DNA of 64,000 nt, from contig JANYHK010000016.1 in NCBI GenBank assembly GCA_025359105.1, positions 62,001 to 126,000 on the forward strand, in the 5' to 3' direction. Source of the stretch: Myxococcales bacterium. GTDB taxonomy: Bacteria > Myxococcota_A > Polyangia > Polyangiales > Polyangiaceae. The first letter of the stretch is position 1. Each line of letters starts with the position of its first letter. Below, in pieces: positions 28,687 to 37,599 of the stretch. A program made the translations under genes and the position numbers. The notes beneath the pieces are model-generated. The model saw only the letters and a list, made by a program, of their open reading frames with translations, ran no database searches and had not been told where the DNA came from.

Positions 28687-28793
28687 GGTTTCGGTCCTTA
28701 GAGCGGTAGCGACCCGCAACGGGGCTAGGGCAACCGTTCCACAGAGGGACGGTGCCTATGGAACGGCACGAACCCCGTCAAACTTGAGCGCCC

Positions 28794-29801
28794 TCAGGGC
28801 AGGTGAAAATCCTTCACCACGGCCATGTGCTGCATGTTCGACGCGGCGCTGTCGGTCGCGAGGACGGGCGGGACGTCGCTGAGCGGCGTGTAGACGCGGC
28901 TGTCGAAGACGAGGCCGGCGGGGAACGCGCTCACGCCGCCCCCGGCGGTGGCGAACATCGTGGGCACCTGCAGGCCGGCAAGCGCGGGGCTGGGGAGGAC
29001 CCAGTCGTGGGGTTTGGTGCGCGTGCCGCTGGTGTTGTCGTTGCCGAGTCCGTCGGCGGGGTAGGGGCCCGCGGTCGAGACGATGCCACCGAACGTCGTG
29101 ATGCACGCCTCGCCGCGGCTGTCGGTGTTGAAGTCGCCGCCCACGACGACGTAGTCGCCCGCCGGAACGATCGCCTTCACCTGCGCGACCACGGCCTGCG
29201 CCTCGAGGTCACGGTTGGTGCCGCTGGACGTCAGCAGGTGCATGCTGACGGCCCACAGTGGGTGCGCGCCCGGGATCTGCAGCTTCGCGTACGCGAACGC
29301 GCGGTTTGCCACCTGCGGATCGGTCCACGTCCCCGCCTGCAGGATGGGCCACCGGCTGACGACGCCGTTGGGGATCTGGGCGCCAGTCTCTCGGTAGTAC
29401 GAGAAGTTCGGCCCGAACGCGGTGTCGATCATCTTGCGGGTGTCAGCTTCGCTGTTCGATGCGTAGTTGAACTCCTGCAGCAGAACGACATCGGGCTTCA
29501 GCCCCTGCAAGATACGGATCCCCTCGCCCGGCGTGTACGACTGGCTCCCGCCGCTCGTGAGGTTGGCGCTCACGATGCGGAGGCTCGCGGGGCCGGCGCC
29601 GCCGTCGTACCCGGTGGCGGATCCATCCTCGCCGCCCGCGTCGGTGCGGCTCGTGCTGTCGGCGCCGCCGTCGGCGACGGGCGGGACGCCGGTGTCCACC
29701 GCCGCGTCGTTCGTGAGGCCCGGATCGTTGACTCCGGAGCTTTTGTTGCCGCACCCGAGGAGGAGGAAGAGGAGCGCGAAGGGCAGTGAAGGGCGACGCA
29801 C
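28794..29801 (-). CDS. Endonuclease/exonuclease/phosphatase-family lipoprotein
   Basis: Exported metal-dependent phosphoesterase of 335 aa. GTG 29801 gives a signal ending LLFLLLGCGNK (lipobox), then an Asp/Gly-rich linker. The EEP domain starts at LRIVSANLTSGG (about residue 82) and shows LKPDVVLLQEFN (metal-binding Glu), VSMHLLTSSG, VVVGGDFNTDS (the GDFN catalytic motif) and a C-terminal region with SNMQHMAVVKDF, where the usual SDH is replaced by MQH. Likely DNase- or phosphodiesterase-like, at the cell surface. The altered last motif is worth noting; the His is kept. Confidence 0.75.
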   Translation of the reverse strand: MRRPSLPFALLFLLLGCGNKSSGVNDPGLTNDAAVDTGVPPVADGGADSTSRTDAGGEDGSATGYDGGAGPASLRIVSANLTSGGSQSYTPGEGIRILQGLKPDVVLLQEFNYASNSEADTRKMIDTAFGPNFSYYRETGAQIPNGVVSRWPILQAGTWTDPQVANRAFAYAKLQIPGAHPLWAVSMHLLTSSGTNRDLEAQAVVAQVKAIVPAGDYVVVGGDFNTDSRGEACITTFGGIVSTAGPYPADGLGNDNTSGTRTKPHDWVLPSPALAGLQVPTMFATAGGGVSAFPAGLVFDSRVYTPLSDVPPVLATDSAASNMQHMAVVKDFHLP

Positions 29802-29864
29802 GGGAGACAGCGTAGCACCGGCGCGCGAGGGAGAAACGCGACATGCTGGGCGTAGGATGGTCCC

Positions 29865-30601
29865 GTGAAGCTCCGTCCTGCGCCGTCGGTTACGATCCAC
29901 GCTCTGGCCGCGTTGGTCCTGCCCGCGCTCGGGCTCGTCGCGTGCTCGGTGATGACGACCGCCAGCGGCACGCCGGGCGGCGGTGACGGCGGCTCGTCGG
30001 GCAGCTCGGGCACCGGCAGCTCGGGTACCGGCAGCTCGGGAGGCGGCGACGGCGGCTCGAGCGGGGACGGGGCGATCACGGCGCGGCTGCACGAGACGGC
30101 TCGTCTGGAGGCGATTCACAGGCGGCCGACGAACGCCTGATGCCGCTCGAGATCGGCCGGACCTGGACCTACGACGTCATGGCCGTCGGCTCCGGCTATT
30201 GCTCGCCTGGTGCGCACGACGCGAAGGTGCTCGGCCAGTCGCAGAAAGACGGACGCAACGCCTTCGAGGTCTCGTCGTTCTGCAGCGCGGTCGGCTCCGC
30301 GTTCGAGACGGTGAACGGCGACCAGGTCGACGTCGACTACCAGGGCGCGTGGAACCACTACCTCGACGTGCCCGTGCAGCAGGGGCACCAGTGGACGTAC
30401 TTCAACGCAACCTACACGTGGGAAGCGGTGCCGACGATCACCGTGCCCGCGGGCACCTTCACCGGATGCTGGAAAGCGCACCAGAACGTCACCTACAGCG
30501 CGTACGCGATCTTCTGCCGCGGCGTCGGTATGGTCGAGTCGTACTCGCAGGATCTTGCCGGCAGCGGCTGGGACGCGAAGCTGGCGGCGAAGAACTTCTA
30601 G
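29865..30601 (+). pseudogene. Lipoprotein gene split by a one-base deletion in a G run
   Basis: Two frames make one protein. GTG 29865 starts a signal ending in LGLVACSV (lipobox), followed by a Gly/Ser linker. Just after SSGDG the frame is lost at GGGG (30069-30072); adding one G restores ...GDHGAAARDGSSGGDSQ and runs on without stop into ADERLMPLEIGRTWTYDV and the rest, ending in WDAKLAAKNF at 30601. The second part, readable alone from ATG 30140, is a compact domain with conserved features (VPAGTFTGCWKAHQNVTYS, FCRGVGMVESYS) seen in other myxobacterial lipoproteins. Deletion, phase variation or sequencing error are all possible. Confidence 0.65.
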
Positions 30602-30632
30602 CGCGGGTGGATTCGCCCCCTATGCTCGAAGG

Positions 30633-31937
30633 GTGACGGCACCTCGCGCGGGACGGAAGGCGAGCACGACGAGATGGGCGGCGTGGCTTGGCGCGCTCGC
30701 GGCCGGCATGGTGAGCGATTTGTTCATGCAGAGTGCACGCTTTGGGGCGTGGGTGGGAAGCCAGACCCACTTCATCGCGAGCGGGGCGTGGGTGGTGCGT
30801 GACGGATTCGTCGTCCTGCTCTACTCGGCCATGGTGTTCACCGCCGTGACCGCGCTCGTGCGCATGTTCCACAGCGCGCGCGCGACCCGCGGAGGGTCGT
30901 TCGCGTCGTTCGCGGAGAAGCACGCGGCGCTGGTGCGAAGGAACATCCCCCTGGCGCTCGGTGCGACCTGGCTGCTGCGGACGCTCCTGATGCGGCTCGG
31001 CGCGTTCGTCGACTACGGGCACGCGTGGCCGTTCGAGGGCTCGGACGTCGCCGTGCTGTTGCTCGGGATAGCGACCGCCGCCGCCGCGCGCTTCGGGGTC
31101 CAGGCGCTCGAGCGCGCTTCGACGCCGGAGGAGGCGCTGCCCGCCGCCGAGGGCGATTCGGCGGACGCGGGCACCTTCTCGGCGGTGGCCGTCACGTCGA
31201 CGACGCGCGCGGCGGTGGGGGCGCTCGGCGTCACGACGGTCGCCATGGTCGCCTTCGTCGTGACCACGCCCGTCTCCCACCTGGGGCACGATCCGCTGTC
31301 GGTCGCGCTCCTCGTCGGCTACCCGCTCGCGGCGCTCGCCGCGTCGGCCGCGTTTCGTCGCGTGTCGCGCATCTCGGTCGGCATCGACGGCGTCCTCGTT
31401 CGCGGCGCCGGCAAGCCGCGCTTCGTCGCGTACACGTCGTTCGACGAGGTGCGGGTGACCACGCGCGATCTGCTCCTCGTGCGCCGCGGCAAGGTCCACC
31501 TTCGCCTGCAGCTCCACGGCGCGGACGTGATGCGTCGAGACCAGCTGGCCGCGCGCCTCCGGGCGGCGATGGAGCGCGCGGCCGCGATGCGTCGCGACGG
31601 CGCCGAGCTCGTCGTGCAGGGGGCGCGCGGCCACGACGCCACGATCGCGCGCGTCGGCGCCGCGGCGCGCGGGGCCGTCGACTACCGGCAGCCCGCCGTA
31701 TCGCGCGAGCGCCTGTGGGATCTCGTGCTCGGCCCGTCGAGCGACGCCGACACGCGCATCTCCGCCGCCAGGGCCCTCGGCACCTCCCTCGAAGGGGATG
31801 AACGCGCGCGCCTTCGCGTCGCCGCAGCGGCCTGCGCCGAGCCCCGCGTGCGCGTGGAGCTCGAGGTCATCGCCGCCGCGGAGGACGACGACCTGGAGCA
31901 AGCCGCGCGTCCGCTCGCCGGCGCCGCGCACGTGTAG
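30633..31937 (+). CDS. Hypothetical multi-pass membrane protein
   Basis: Protein of 434 aa, GTG start 30633. Hydrophobic segments lie near residues 15-30, 45-70, 105-125, 145-165, 200-220 and 230-250 (for example GVTTVAMVAFVVTTPVSH), so about six helices. The C-terminal half (from about 260) is soluble and begins with a strand-rich PH-like region (ISVGIDGVLVRG, YTSFDEVRVTTRDLLLVRRG), then helical repeats ending in DLEQAARPLAGAAHV. I do not recognise a named family; a membrane protein with a PH-like domain is as far as the sequence goes. Not visibly linked to its neighbours. Confidence 0.6.
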   Translation: MTAPRAGRKASTTRWAAWLGALAAGMVSDLFMQSARFGAWVGSQTHFIASGAWVVRDGFVVLLYSAMVFTAVTALVRMFHSARATRGGSFASFAEKHAALVRRNIPLALGATWLLRTLLMRLGAFVDYGHAWPFEGSDVAVLLLGIATAAAARFGVQALERASTPEEALPAAEGDSADAGTFSAVAVTSTTRAAVGALGVTTVAMVAFVVTTPVSHLGHDPLSVALLVGYPLAALAASAAFRRVSRISVGIDGVLVRGAGKPRFVAYTSFDEVRVTTRDLLLVRRGKVHLRLQLHGADVMRRDQLAARLRAAMERAAAMRRDGAELVVQGARGHDATIARVGAAARGAVDYRQPAVSRERLWDLVLGPSSDADTRISAARALGTSLEGDERARLRVAAAACAEPRVRVELEVIAAAEDDDLEQAARPLAGAAHV

Positions 31938-32177
31938 GCGGCCCGGTCTTGCGCGGCCGCGCCGTTCGGCGCCAGGACCCTCGGCATGGATCTTCTCGAA
32001 GCCCTCGAGACGAAGGATCTCGAGCAAGCCCTGCGGCCGACACCGATCCGCGCATCCCGATTGCCGCGAGCGTGGAGAAACGATGTGGAGGGGGCCGGCG
32101 GGGCGCTGGGTTCCTGGCGCCGCGGGGTCGTGTGTGGCACAACGGTTCGGCACTCTTTCGTGAGTGACGCCAAATCG
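31938..32177. other. Gap between membrane protein and GH31 genes
   Basis: 240 bp with no convincing gene. The GH31 frame is open back to ATG 31986 but lacks a signal peptide and codes for mixed composition there. A 24-bp segment (about 32021-32044, containing CTCGAGCAAGCC) is 19 of 24 identical to the end of the preceding gene (about 31891-31914), a possible trace of a partial duplication. Confidence 0.3.
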
Positions 32178-35075
32178 ATGCGCAGTCCTTCGCTCCTCGC
32201 CCTGCTTTTGCCGCTGTTCGTCGCCCGTGGCGCGTCCGCGGCCACCCCTACGCTCGGCGAGTACGCGAGCCACGCGCAGGACGGGCGCGGCTGGGTCGTG
32301 ACGACGATCGACGGGCAGCGCCTCCGCATCACGCCGTACGGAGACTCCGTCGTGCGCGTGCAGGGGGCGTCCTCGGCGTCGCCGTTCACGCCCGACGATC
32401 GCTACCAGATGGTGCTCCGTCACGACGGCCCCGGCGCGCTCACCGCGACCGACGGCGCCGGCAGCGTGACGTTCGGCGGCGCCAAGATGCAGGTCGTCGT
32501 GACCAAGTCCCCGGTCCGCGTGGACGTGCGCGCCGGCGGCGCTTCGCTCCTCTCCGAGACCACCGTGGGCGGCCTCGCCACCGGCGACCGTCCGCTACGC
32601 CTGGAGGTGAACGGCGCCACCGTCCTCGCGTCGATGCCGTACCCCATCACCGGCGGCTGGACGGCGTGGAGCACCGCGACCGCCATGGTGACGCTCAAGG
32701 CCGGCCCCAACGCCATCCGCATCACCTCCATCGGAGCGAACGGCGGCAACGTCGACTCGCTGTACATCGGCGGCGTCACCTACGAGGCGGAGAACGGAGC
32801 GCGCTCGGGGGCCACCGCCGGCAACCAGAACGCTGGCTACACCGGCACCGGTTACGTCGACTTCCAGAACGCCGCCAACGACTACGTCGAATTCACCGTC
32901 GGCGTCGCCCAGGCCGGCACCTTCCCGATCGACATCCGCTACGCCAACGGCGCCGCCGCCGCCGAGCTCTTCGCGCCCGAGCCCGGCGAGCACTTCGCCG
33001 GCCTCGGCTACGGCGGCTTCGGGCGCGTCGCCTCGCTCGATCTCCACGGCCAGACGATCACGCGCAACCGCGAGTACCAGGCGCCGATCCTCGCGCCGTT
33101 CTACGTGTCGTCGCGCGGCTACGGCGTCTTCGTGAACAGCACGTGGGACAACTCGTTCTCGTTCACCGACAACGCGTACGGCTTCTCGCTGGCGGGTGGG
33201 CAGGTCGATTACTTCGTCCTGCTCGGCCCCGAGCTCGGCGACGTCCTCGACCGCTACACCGCCCTCACCGGGCGCCCCCGCCTGCCGCCCCTCGCCGCCT
33301 TCGGCCTCGGCTTGAGCGACAAGCTCGACGACACGCTCCCCAGCGACGAGGCGTGGTGGAAGGACAAGATCCAGAGGATGAAGGACGGCAAGTGGCCGTT
33401 CGACCTCGTCATCCACGACAACTCGTGGCGCAACGGCAAGACCGCGCCGTGGCAGTGGGCGCCGAGCCGCTACTCCGACCCGACGGAATACGAGAGCTTC
33501 TGCCAATCCGTGGGCATCACCAACCAGCTCGATTTCAACCGCGCCGACGACACGCTCTCCGCCGGCTGGCAGCCGTCGTTCCTGATGCCGGGCACCACCG
33601 ACTACCCCGATTTTTCGAGCCCCGCCGTTCGTCAGTGGTTCTGGAACCTCCTGTCCACCAAATCGTTCGATCCCGCCCTCAAGTACCCCGGTGACTTCGT
33701 CTGGCTCGACGAGCCCGACGATCCGGTGACTCCGACCGGCGCCCTCGCCGACGGCCGCACCTGGGCCGAGGCGGGCAACTACTACTTCTTCCAGGAGCTG
33801 CAGGCGGTGGGCGAGGGGTGGGAGGCCACGTTCCAGGGCAAGAAGCGCCCGTACGTCATGATGCGCGGCGCGACCGCCGGCGCGCAGCGGTGGGGCACCG
33901 TCTGGAGCGGCGACATCGACGACACGTATGTCGAGATGAAGCTCCAGATCCGCGGCATGCTCGCCGCGGGCCTCAGCGCGTTCCCGTTCTGGGCGCACGA
34001 CGCCGGCGGCTTCAAGACGCTGCCCTCCGACGCGATGTACCGGCAGTGGGCCGTCGCGATGGGGAGCTTCTCGCCGATGTGGAAGCCGCACGGCATCGGC
34101 CTGCGCTTCCCCTGGCAGTTCTCGCAGGCGGCGCAGGACGACATGCGCGCGTACGGCGCGCTCCGCATGCAGCTCCTGCCGTACCTCTACACGGCGGCGT
34201 GGCGCGCGGCGACGACCGGGCTGCCGATCGCGCGCGCGATGATCTTCGACAACCGCACGGTCGCCGAAGCGTGGAAGGCGGACCAAGAGTACATGTGGGG
34301 CGACGCGCTGCTCGTCGCGCCCGACACGAGCGACGGCGGCGGGACGGTGAACGCGTGGCTGCCGCCCGGCGACTGGTACGACTACTGGGACGAGACGAAG
34401 CATGCGGGCGGCACGTCGCTCGCCGTCGCGACGAAGATCGGGCGCCTGCCGATCTTCGCGAAGGCCGGCGGCATCGTCTTCGGCGCGCTCCCGTCGCTCG
34501 GCACCAAGGCCTGGGATCGCGCCGTGCGCGTGCTCGACGTGTACGCGGGCGCCGATGGCCGCGCGACGCAGTTCGAGGACGACGGAGTGAGTGACGGCTA
34601 CCAGTCGGGCAACCGCGCGCTCACGCAGATGACCTACACGAACGCGGCGACGCGCCTCGAGCTCGCGGCCGACGACGGCACGTACCCGGGCGCGCCGACC
34701 GCGCGCAGCTACCACGTGCACCTGCATGGCCTAACGAGCGCGATCGCGCTCCAAGTGAACGGCGTCTCCACGAACGCGACGTGGGACGCGCAGAAGCACG
34801 TGCTCTCGGTCGACACGCCGGCGCTTCCCGTGAACGCGAAGGTCGTGATCGAGCCGCTCGGCGGGGGCGGTGGCGACGGCGGCACGGGCGGCGACGGCGG
34901 AGTCGGCCCGGGTGGCGGAGGCGCCGCCGACGCAGGCGCCGGCGCGACTCCGGGCGGCAGCGGCTCGAGCAGCGGATGCGGATGCCGCGCGGCGGACCTT
35001 CGTGGCGGAGATCTCGCGGCGGCGAGCGCGTTCGCGATCGCGCTCGCGGTCGCGCGCCGCCGGCGTCGGCGCTGA
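32178..35075 (+). CDS. GH31 glycosidase with inserted, circularly permuted CBM and MYXO-CTERM-like tail
   Basis: Secreted alpha-glucosidase-like enzyme of 965 aa. ATG 32178 starts signal RSPSLLALLLPLFVARGASAA. N-terminal GH31 beta-sandwich (about 30-320) is interrupted at residues 137-262 by a CBM35/CBM6-like module whose second half (DRPLRLEVNG to GGNVDSLYIGG) comes before its first half (YEAENG to IRYANGAAA). The (beta/alpha)8 domain follows, with nucleophile candidate D511 (VWLDEPDD) and acid/base candidate D579 (RGATAGAQRW, then VWSGDIDD). C-terminal beta domains to about 890, a Gly-rich linker, then GCGCR, a hydrophobic helix and RRRRRR. Likely cell-surface degradation of an alpha-glucan or related oligosaccharide. 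Confidence 0.85.
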   Translation: MRSPSLLALLLPLFVARGASAATPTLGEYASHAQDGRGWVVTTIDGQRLRITPYGDSVVRVQGASSASPFTPDDRYQMVLRHDGPGALTATDGAGSVTFGGAKMQVVVTKSPVRVDVRAGGASLLSETTVGGLATGDRPLRLEVNGATVLASMPYPITGGWTAWSTATAMVTLKAGPNAIRITSIGANGGNVDSLYIGGVTYEAENGARSGATAGNQNAGYTGTGYVDFQNAANDYVEFTVGVAQAGTFPIDIRYANGAAAAELFAPEPGEHFAGLGYGGFGRVASLDLHGQTITRNREYQAPILAPFYVSSRGYGVFVNSTWDNSFSFTDNAYGFSLAGGQVDYFVLLGPELGDVLDRYTALTGRPRLPPLAAFGLGLSDKLDDTLPSDEAWWKDKIQRMKDGKWPFDLVIHDNSWRNGKTAPWQWAPSRYSDPTEYESFCQSVGITNQLDFNRADDTLSAGWQPSFLMPGTTDYPDFSSPAVRQWFWNLLSTKSFDPALKYPGDFVWLDEPDDPVTPTGALADGRTWAEAGNYYFFQELQAVGEGWEATFQGKKRPYVMMRGATAGAQRWGTVWSGDIDDTYVEMKLQIRGMLAAGLSAFPFWAHDAGGFKTLPSDAMYRQWAVAMGSFSPMWKPHGIGLRFPWQFSQAAQDDMRAYGALRMQLLPYLYTAAWRAATTGLPIARAMIFDNRTVAEAWKADQEYMWGDALLVAPDTSDGGGTVNAWLPPGDWYDYWDETKHAGGTSLAVATKIGRLPIFAKAGGIVFGALPSLGTKAWDRAVRVLDVYAGADGRATQFEDDGVSDGYQSGNRALTQMTYTNAATRLELAADDGTYPGAPTARSYHVHLHGLTSAIALQVNGVSTNATWDAQKHVLSVDTPALPVNAKVVIEPLGGGGGDGGTGGDGGVGPGGGGAADAGAGATPGGSGSSSGCGCRAADLRGGDLAAASAFAIALAVARRRRRR

Positions 35076-35104
35076 ACGAAGTCGGAGGCGATCCGGAGGA
35101 GCTC

Positions 35105-35509
35105 ATGGCGCAGCGCATCGCTCAGTTCGCGATCCTCGTGAAGGACTACGACGAAGCCCTTGCGTTTTACACCGAGCGCCTGGGCTTCGAGCGCCTCGAG
35201 GACACCGATCTCGGCGACGGCAAGCGCTGGGTCCGCGTGCGACCGCCAGGCTCCAGTGGCGCGGGCATCCTGCTCGCGCGCGCGGCGACAGCCGAGCAGT
35301 CCGCGAGCGTGGGGCATCAAACCGGCGGGCGCGTCTTCGTCTTCATCGAGACGGACGACTTCTGGCGCGACCACACGGCGCTCGTCGCGCGTGGCGTCGT
35401 CTTCACTCGCCCGCCCACGGAGGAGTCCTACGGCACCGTCGCCGTGTTCCAGGACCTCTACGGAAACCTTTTCGACCTGATTCAGCCGAAGAATCAGCAG
35501 CCGGGGTAG
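35105..35509 (+). CDS. VOC/glyoxalase-superfamily protein
   Basis: Small metalloenzyme-fold protein of 134 aa, one VOC module with two beta-alpha-beta-beta-beta units. Visible: RIAQFAILVKDYDEALAFYT (first strand and helix), FVFIETDDFWRDHTALVARG, and YGTVAVFQDLYGNLFDLIQP at the end, where the Glu metal ligand of many members is replaced by Asp. ATG 35105 has a near-perfect GGAGGAG ribosome site 4-10 bp upstream. Reaction unknown; members include lyases, dioxygenases and antibiotic-binding proteins. It lies 29 bp after the GH31 gene. Confidence 0.8.
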   Translation: MAQRIAQFAILVKDYDEALAFYTERLGFERLEDTDLGDGKRWVRVRPPGSSGAGILLARAATAEQSASVGHQTGGRVFVFIETDDFWRDHTALVARGVVFTRPPTEESYGTVAVFQDLYGNLFDLIQPKNQQPG

Positions 35510-35546
35510 AGGCCGAGCGGCGTCTACTGCGGCCGCCGAATCGACT

Positions 35547-35927
35547 TCAGAACGAGAGCACGCGCACGCGCGCAAAGAAGGCACGCAACGCCTCGAGGTC
35601 GTCCGTGTCGCTCGTGTAGACCACGTCGCCTCGGAGCGCGGCGCCGGCCATGACGAAGGCGTCGATGGTCGTCGCTCGCTTCACCTTCGCCAGCGCGTCC
35701 CCGGCGAGTCGAGCGGTCGCGTCGGTGAGGGGCTCGACGCGGACGGAGAGCAGCAGCGCCTCGCGCAGATCCGGCCGCCCGTGCCACCACTCGCCGACGA
35801 CGACCGCGGGCACGGTGATGGGCGCGCCGCGCTCCTGAATCCGGCGGTAGACGTCCCACGCCGAGGCCTTGCGGCGTTCGAGGGCGACCAGCATGCCCGT
35901 GTCGAACGTGACGCCCTGGCTACTCAC
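35547..35927 (-). CDS. VapC-like PIN-domain toxin
   Basis: PIN ribonuclease of 126 aa. The four acidic sites are seen: FDTGMLVALE (Asp8-9 region), AVVVGEWWHG (Glu), ATTIDAFVMAG (Asp), and VVYTSDTDDLEAL (last acidic cluster). Its ATG overlaps the TGA of the upstream ribbon-helix-helix gene (ATGA), the standard antitoxin-toxin layout. Unlike the PIN gene at 6165 it is intact. Expected to cut RNA when released from its antitoxin. Confidence 0.85.
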   Translation of the reverse strand: MSSQGVTFDTGMLVALERRKASAWDVYRRIQERGAPITVPAVVVGEWWHGRPDLREALLLSVRVEPLTDATARLAGDALAKVKRATTIDAFVMAGAALRGDVVYTSDTDDLEALRAFFARVRVLSF

Positions 35928-36229
35928 GCCGCAGACCGGCGCCGCGGCTTCTTCGGCGCGTGCTTGCGCGCGAGCGCCCAGCCCTCTTCGAGCTCCGCGT
36001 CAATCCTTGCGCGCGCGGCGACGGTGGGCTCGGCGCCACCATACCAACGCCACGCTCTCTCGAACGCCGCCGTGCGGACGGCCGCGTCGGTCATCTCGTC
36101 GATCAACGCGGACACGTTCCCGCCGTGCCTCTCCTCGGCGAGCGCCTTCAGCTTCCGCTTGGTCTCGACGTCGACGGACACACCGATCGTCTCGGTGGCC
36201 CCGGCGCGTCGTTTTCGTCGGCCGTTCAT
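35924..36229 (-). CDS. Ribbon-helix-helix antitoxin (VapB role)
   Basis: DNA-binding antitoxin of 101 aa paired with the PIN toxin by a 4-bp overlap. Basic N terminus (GRRKRRAGATE), then the RHH core: strand TIGVSVDVETKRKLKALAEE and helix GNVSALIDEMTDAAV, followed by a helical toxin-binding tail and a basic end (KHAPKKPRRRS). ATG 36229 is chosen because the 15 codons upstream add no RHH sequence. It probably represses its own promoter just upstream, in the gap before the SRPBCC gene. Confidence 0.75.
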   Translation of the reverse strand: MNGRRKRRAGATETIGVSVDVETKRKLKALAEERHGGNVSALIDEMTDAAVRTAAFERAWRWYGGAEPTVAARARIDAELEEGWALARKHAPKKPRRRSAA

Positions 36230-36336
36230 GCCTCCGAGTGTAGCAGGAATGCGGATGCAGCTCTGCCCAGGCACCCGGCCGACTGAGCGGCCTATTGTCT
36301 CGCGGGCTCCTCGGCATTACCACTCTCGGAACGCAC

Positions 36337-36777
36337 ATGGCCGTCGACATCCTCACCGAGATCGTGATCGACCGTCCGCTTGCAGCCGTTGCCGCCTTTG
36401 CGCGCGAGCCGGAGAACGCGCCAACGTGGTACGTAAACATCAAGTCCGTCGAGTGGAAGACGCCGCCGCCGCTCGCCATAGGTTCCCGTGTCGCGTTCGT
36501 CGCGCAGTTCCTCGGACGACGCCTCGCGTACACCTACGAGCTCGTCGAGCTCGTGGCCGAGTCGCGGCTCGTCATGCGCACGAGTGAGGGACCGTTTCCG
36601 ATGGAGACGACGTACACCTGGGAGCGCGCGACCGAGGGGAGCACGCGGATGATGCTGCGGAACCGCGGGGAGCCGAGCGGCTTCGGCAAGATCGTCGCGC
36701 CGATCATGGCAAGCGCCATGCGGCGGGCCAATCGGAAGGATCTGGCCCGGCTGAAGTCGATCCTCGAGTCGACGTAG
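36337..36777 (+). CDS. SRPBCC-family (polyketide cyclase-like) protein
   Basis: Small lipid/ligand-binding fold protein of 146 aa. The START/SRPBCC pattern is clear: first strand TEIVIDRPLAAVAAFA, then ENAPTWYVNIKSVEWKTP, central strands FLGRRLAYTYELVELV and TYTWERATEGSTRMML, and the long C-terminal helix PIMASAMRRANRKDLARLKSIL. ATG 36337 is preferred over the frame's first ATG 42 bp upstream because the fold begins right there. Ligand unknown. Divergent from the antitoxin gene. Confidence 0.8.
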   Translation: MAVDILTEIVIDRPLAAVAAFAREPENAPTWYVNIKSVEWKTPPPLAIGSRVAFVAQFLGRRLAYTYELVELVAESRLVMRTSEGPFPMETTYTWERATEGSTRMMLRNRGEPSGFGKIVAPIMASAMRRANRKDLARLKSILEST

Positions 36778-36897
36778 ACCTAGTCCAAATCCGTTGTGCC
36801 CCGACGAGTTCTCCTCCGCTGACGGAGGTGGAATCAGTGCCAGTGGATCGCAAAATAGGACTACGGCAACGGCACGGAGATCCGTTCACCTTCGGGC

Positions 36898-37107
36898 GTG
36901 GACGTCATCAACGGGTACATCTGTAAGAATTGCACGGAGGTGGACCTCGCGAAGAAGGGGATCGATCCCGCGCATCCCAAGGACGGACCGTATGGCCGCG
37001 ACAAGGTGCGCGCGGCGACGAAGGCCGCGGAAGCGGACGCCGTGAAGAAGGAGCACGTCCGCGCGGCGACCGGCTCGGTTGGCCGGACGCTCGACGTCTC
37101 GGGGTAG
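36898..37107 (+). CDS. Small hypothetical protein, possibly 5'-truncated
   Basis: Protein of up to 69 aa with real coding character: VINGYICKNCTEVDLAKKGIDP then AHPKDGPYGRDKVRAATKAA. A CxxC (CKNC) and the phrase KKGIDPAHPKDGP look like a conserved core, but I cannot name the family. GTG 36898 is a weak start without a ribosome site. The same frame is open back to about 36857 and reads DYGNGTEIRSPSG before it, which looks coding too but has no start codon after the stop at 36854. The 5' end may have been lost. Confidence 0.45.
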   Translation: MDVINGYICKNCTEVDLAKKGIDPAHPKDGPYGRDKVRAATKAAEADAVKKEHVRAATGSVGRTLDVSG

Positions 37108-37215
37108 TTGCAGGGCAAGGTACACTCCTCGACGCATGCCCGCGGTCGCGGTTGTCCACGTCTTGTCGGCGGAAGACCTTGTTCTCGACGCATCGATCTC
37201 TTGGAAGGAGCTGTG

Positions 37216-37599
37216 ATGGCCGTCGTCGCGAGCGATGTCTTCTCCCTTCTCGCACGTGGTCTGGCTACGGGGACGGTTCGTATCCTGGCGTCTCGCCGTT
37301 TCGCTACGAGGAAGCGACCGCTATCACCTCCTCTACAGTTGCGCGCAGGACAGCGGTCGCGTCGAGGTGATGACGGGAACGGTGGAGACGATGCCTGGAG
37401 GCGCCTGCGTCACGTGGGAGACCGTCGGCCACGCGCACGACGCGCGCCTCCTGAAGCTCGGTCGCACGTGGTGGGTAGCGAAGGAGACCCTCCGCTACGA
37501 GGCCTACCTCGCGACGCACCGCACGCCGGAGTACCGCAGCACCTCGAAGCCCACCTCGTCCGGGCGCAGGCAGCACAGGTCCTTGGAGAGCCTGTCTAG
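37216..37599 (+). pseudogene. Probable decayed gene with shifting frame
   Basis: ATG 37216 follows a good AAGGAG ribosome site (37204-37209) and reads MAVVASDVFSLLARGLATGT. From about 37320 to 37535 the strong G/C-third-position frame is another one (DRYHLLYSCAQDSGRVEV, TWWVAKETLRYEAYLATHRT). The last part returns to the first frame as QHLEAHLVRAQAAQVLGEPV and a TAG at 37597. This pattern needs at least two compensating shifts. Family unknown. The stop overlaps that of the opposing SurA remnant (CTAG). Confidence 0.35.
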
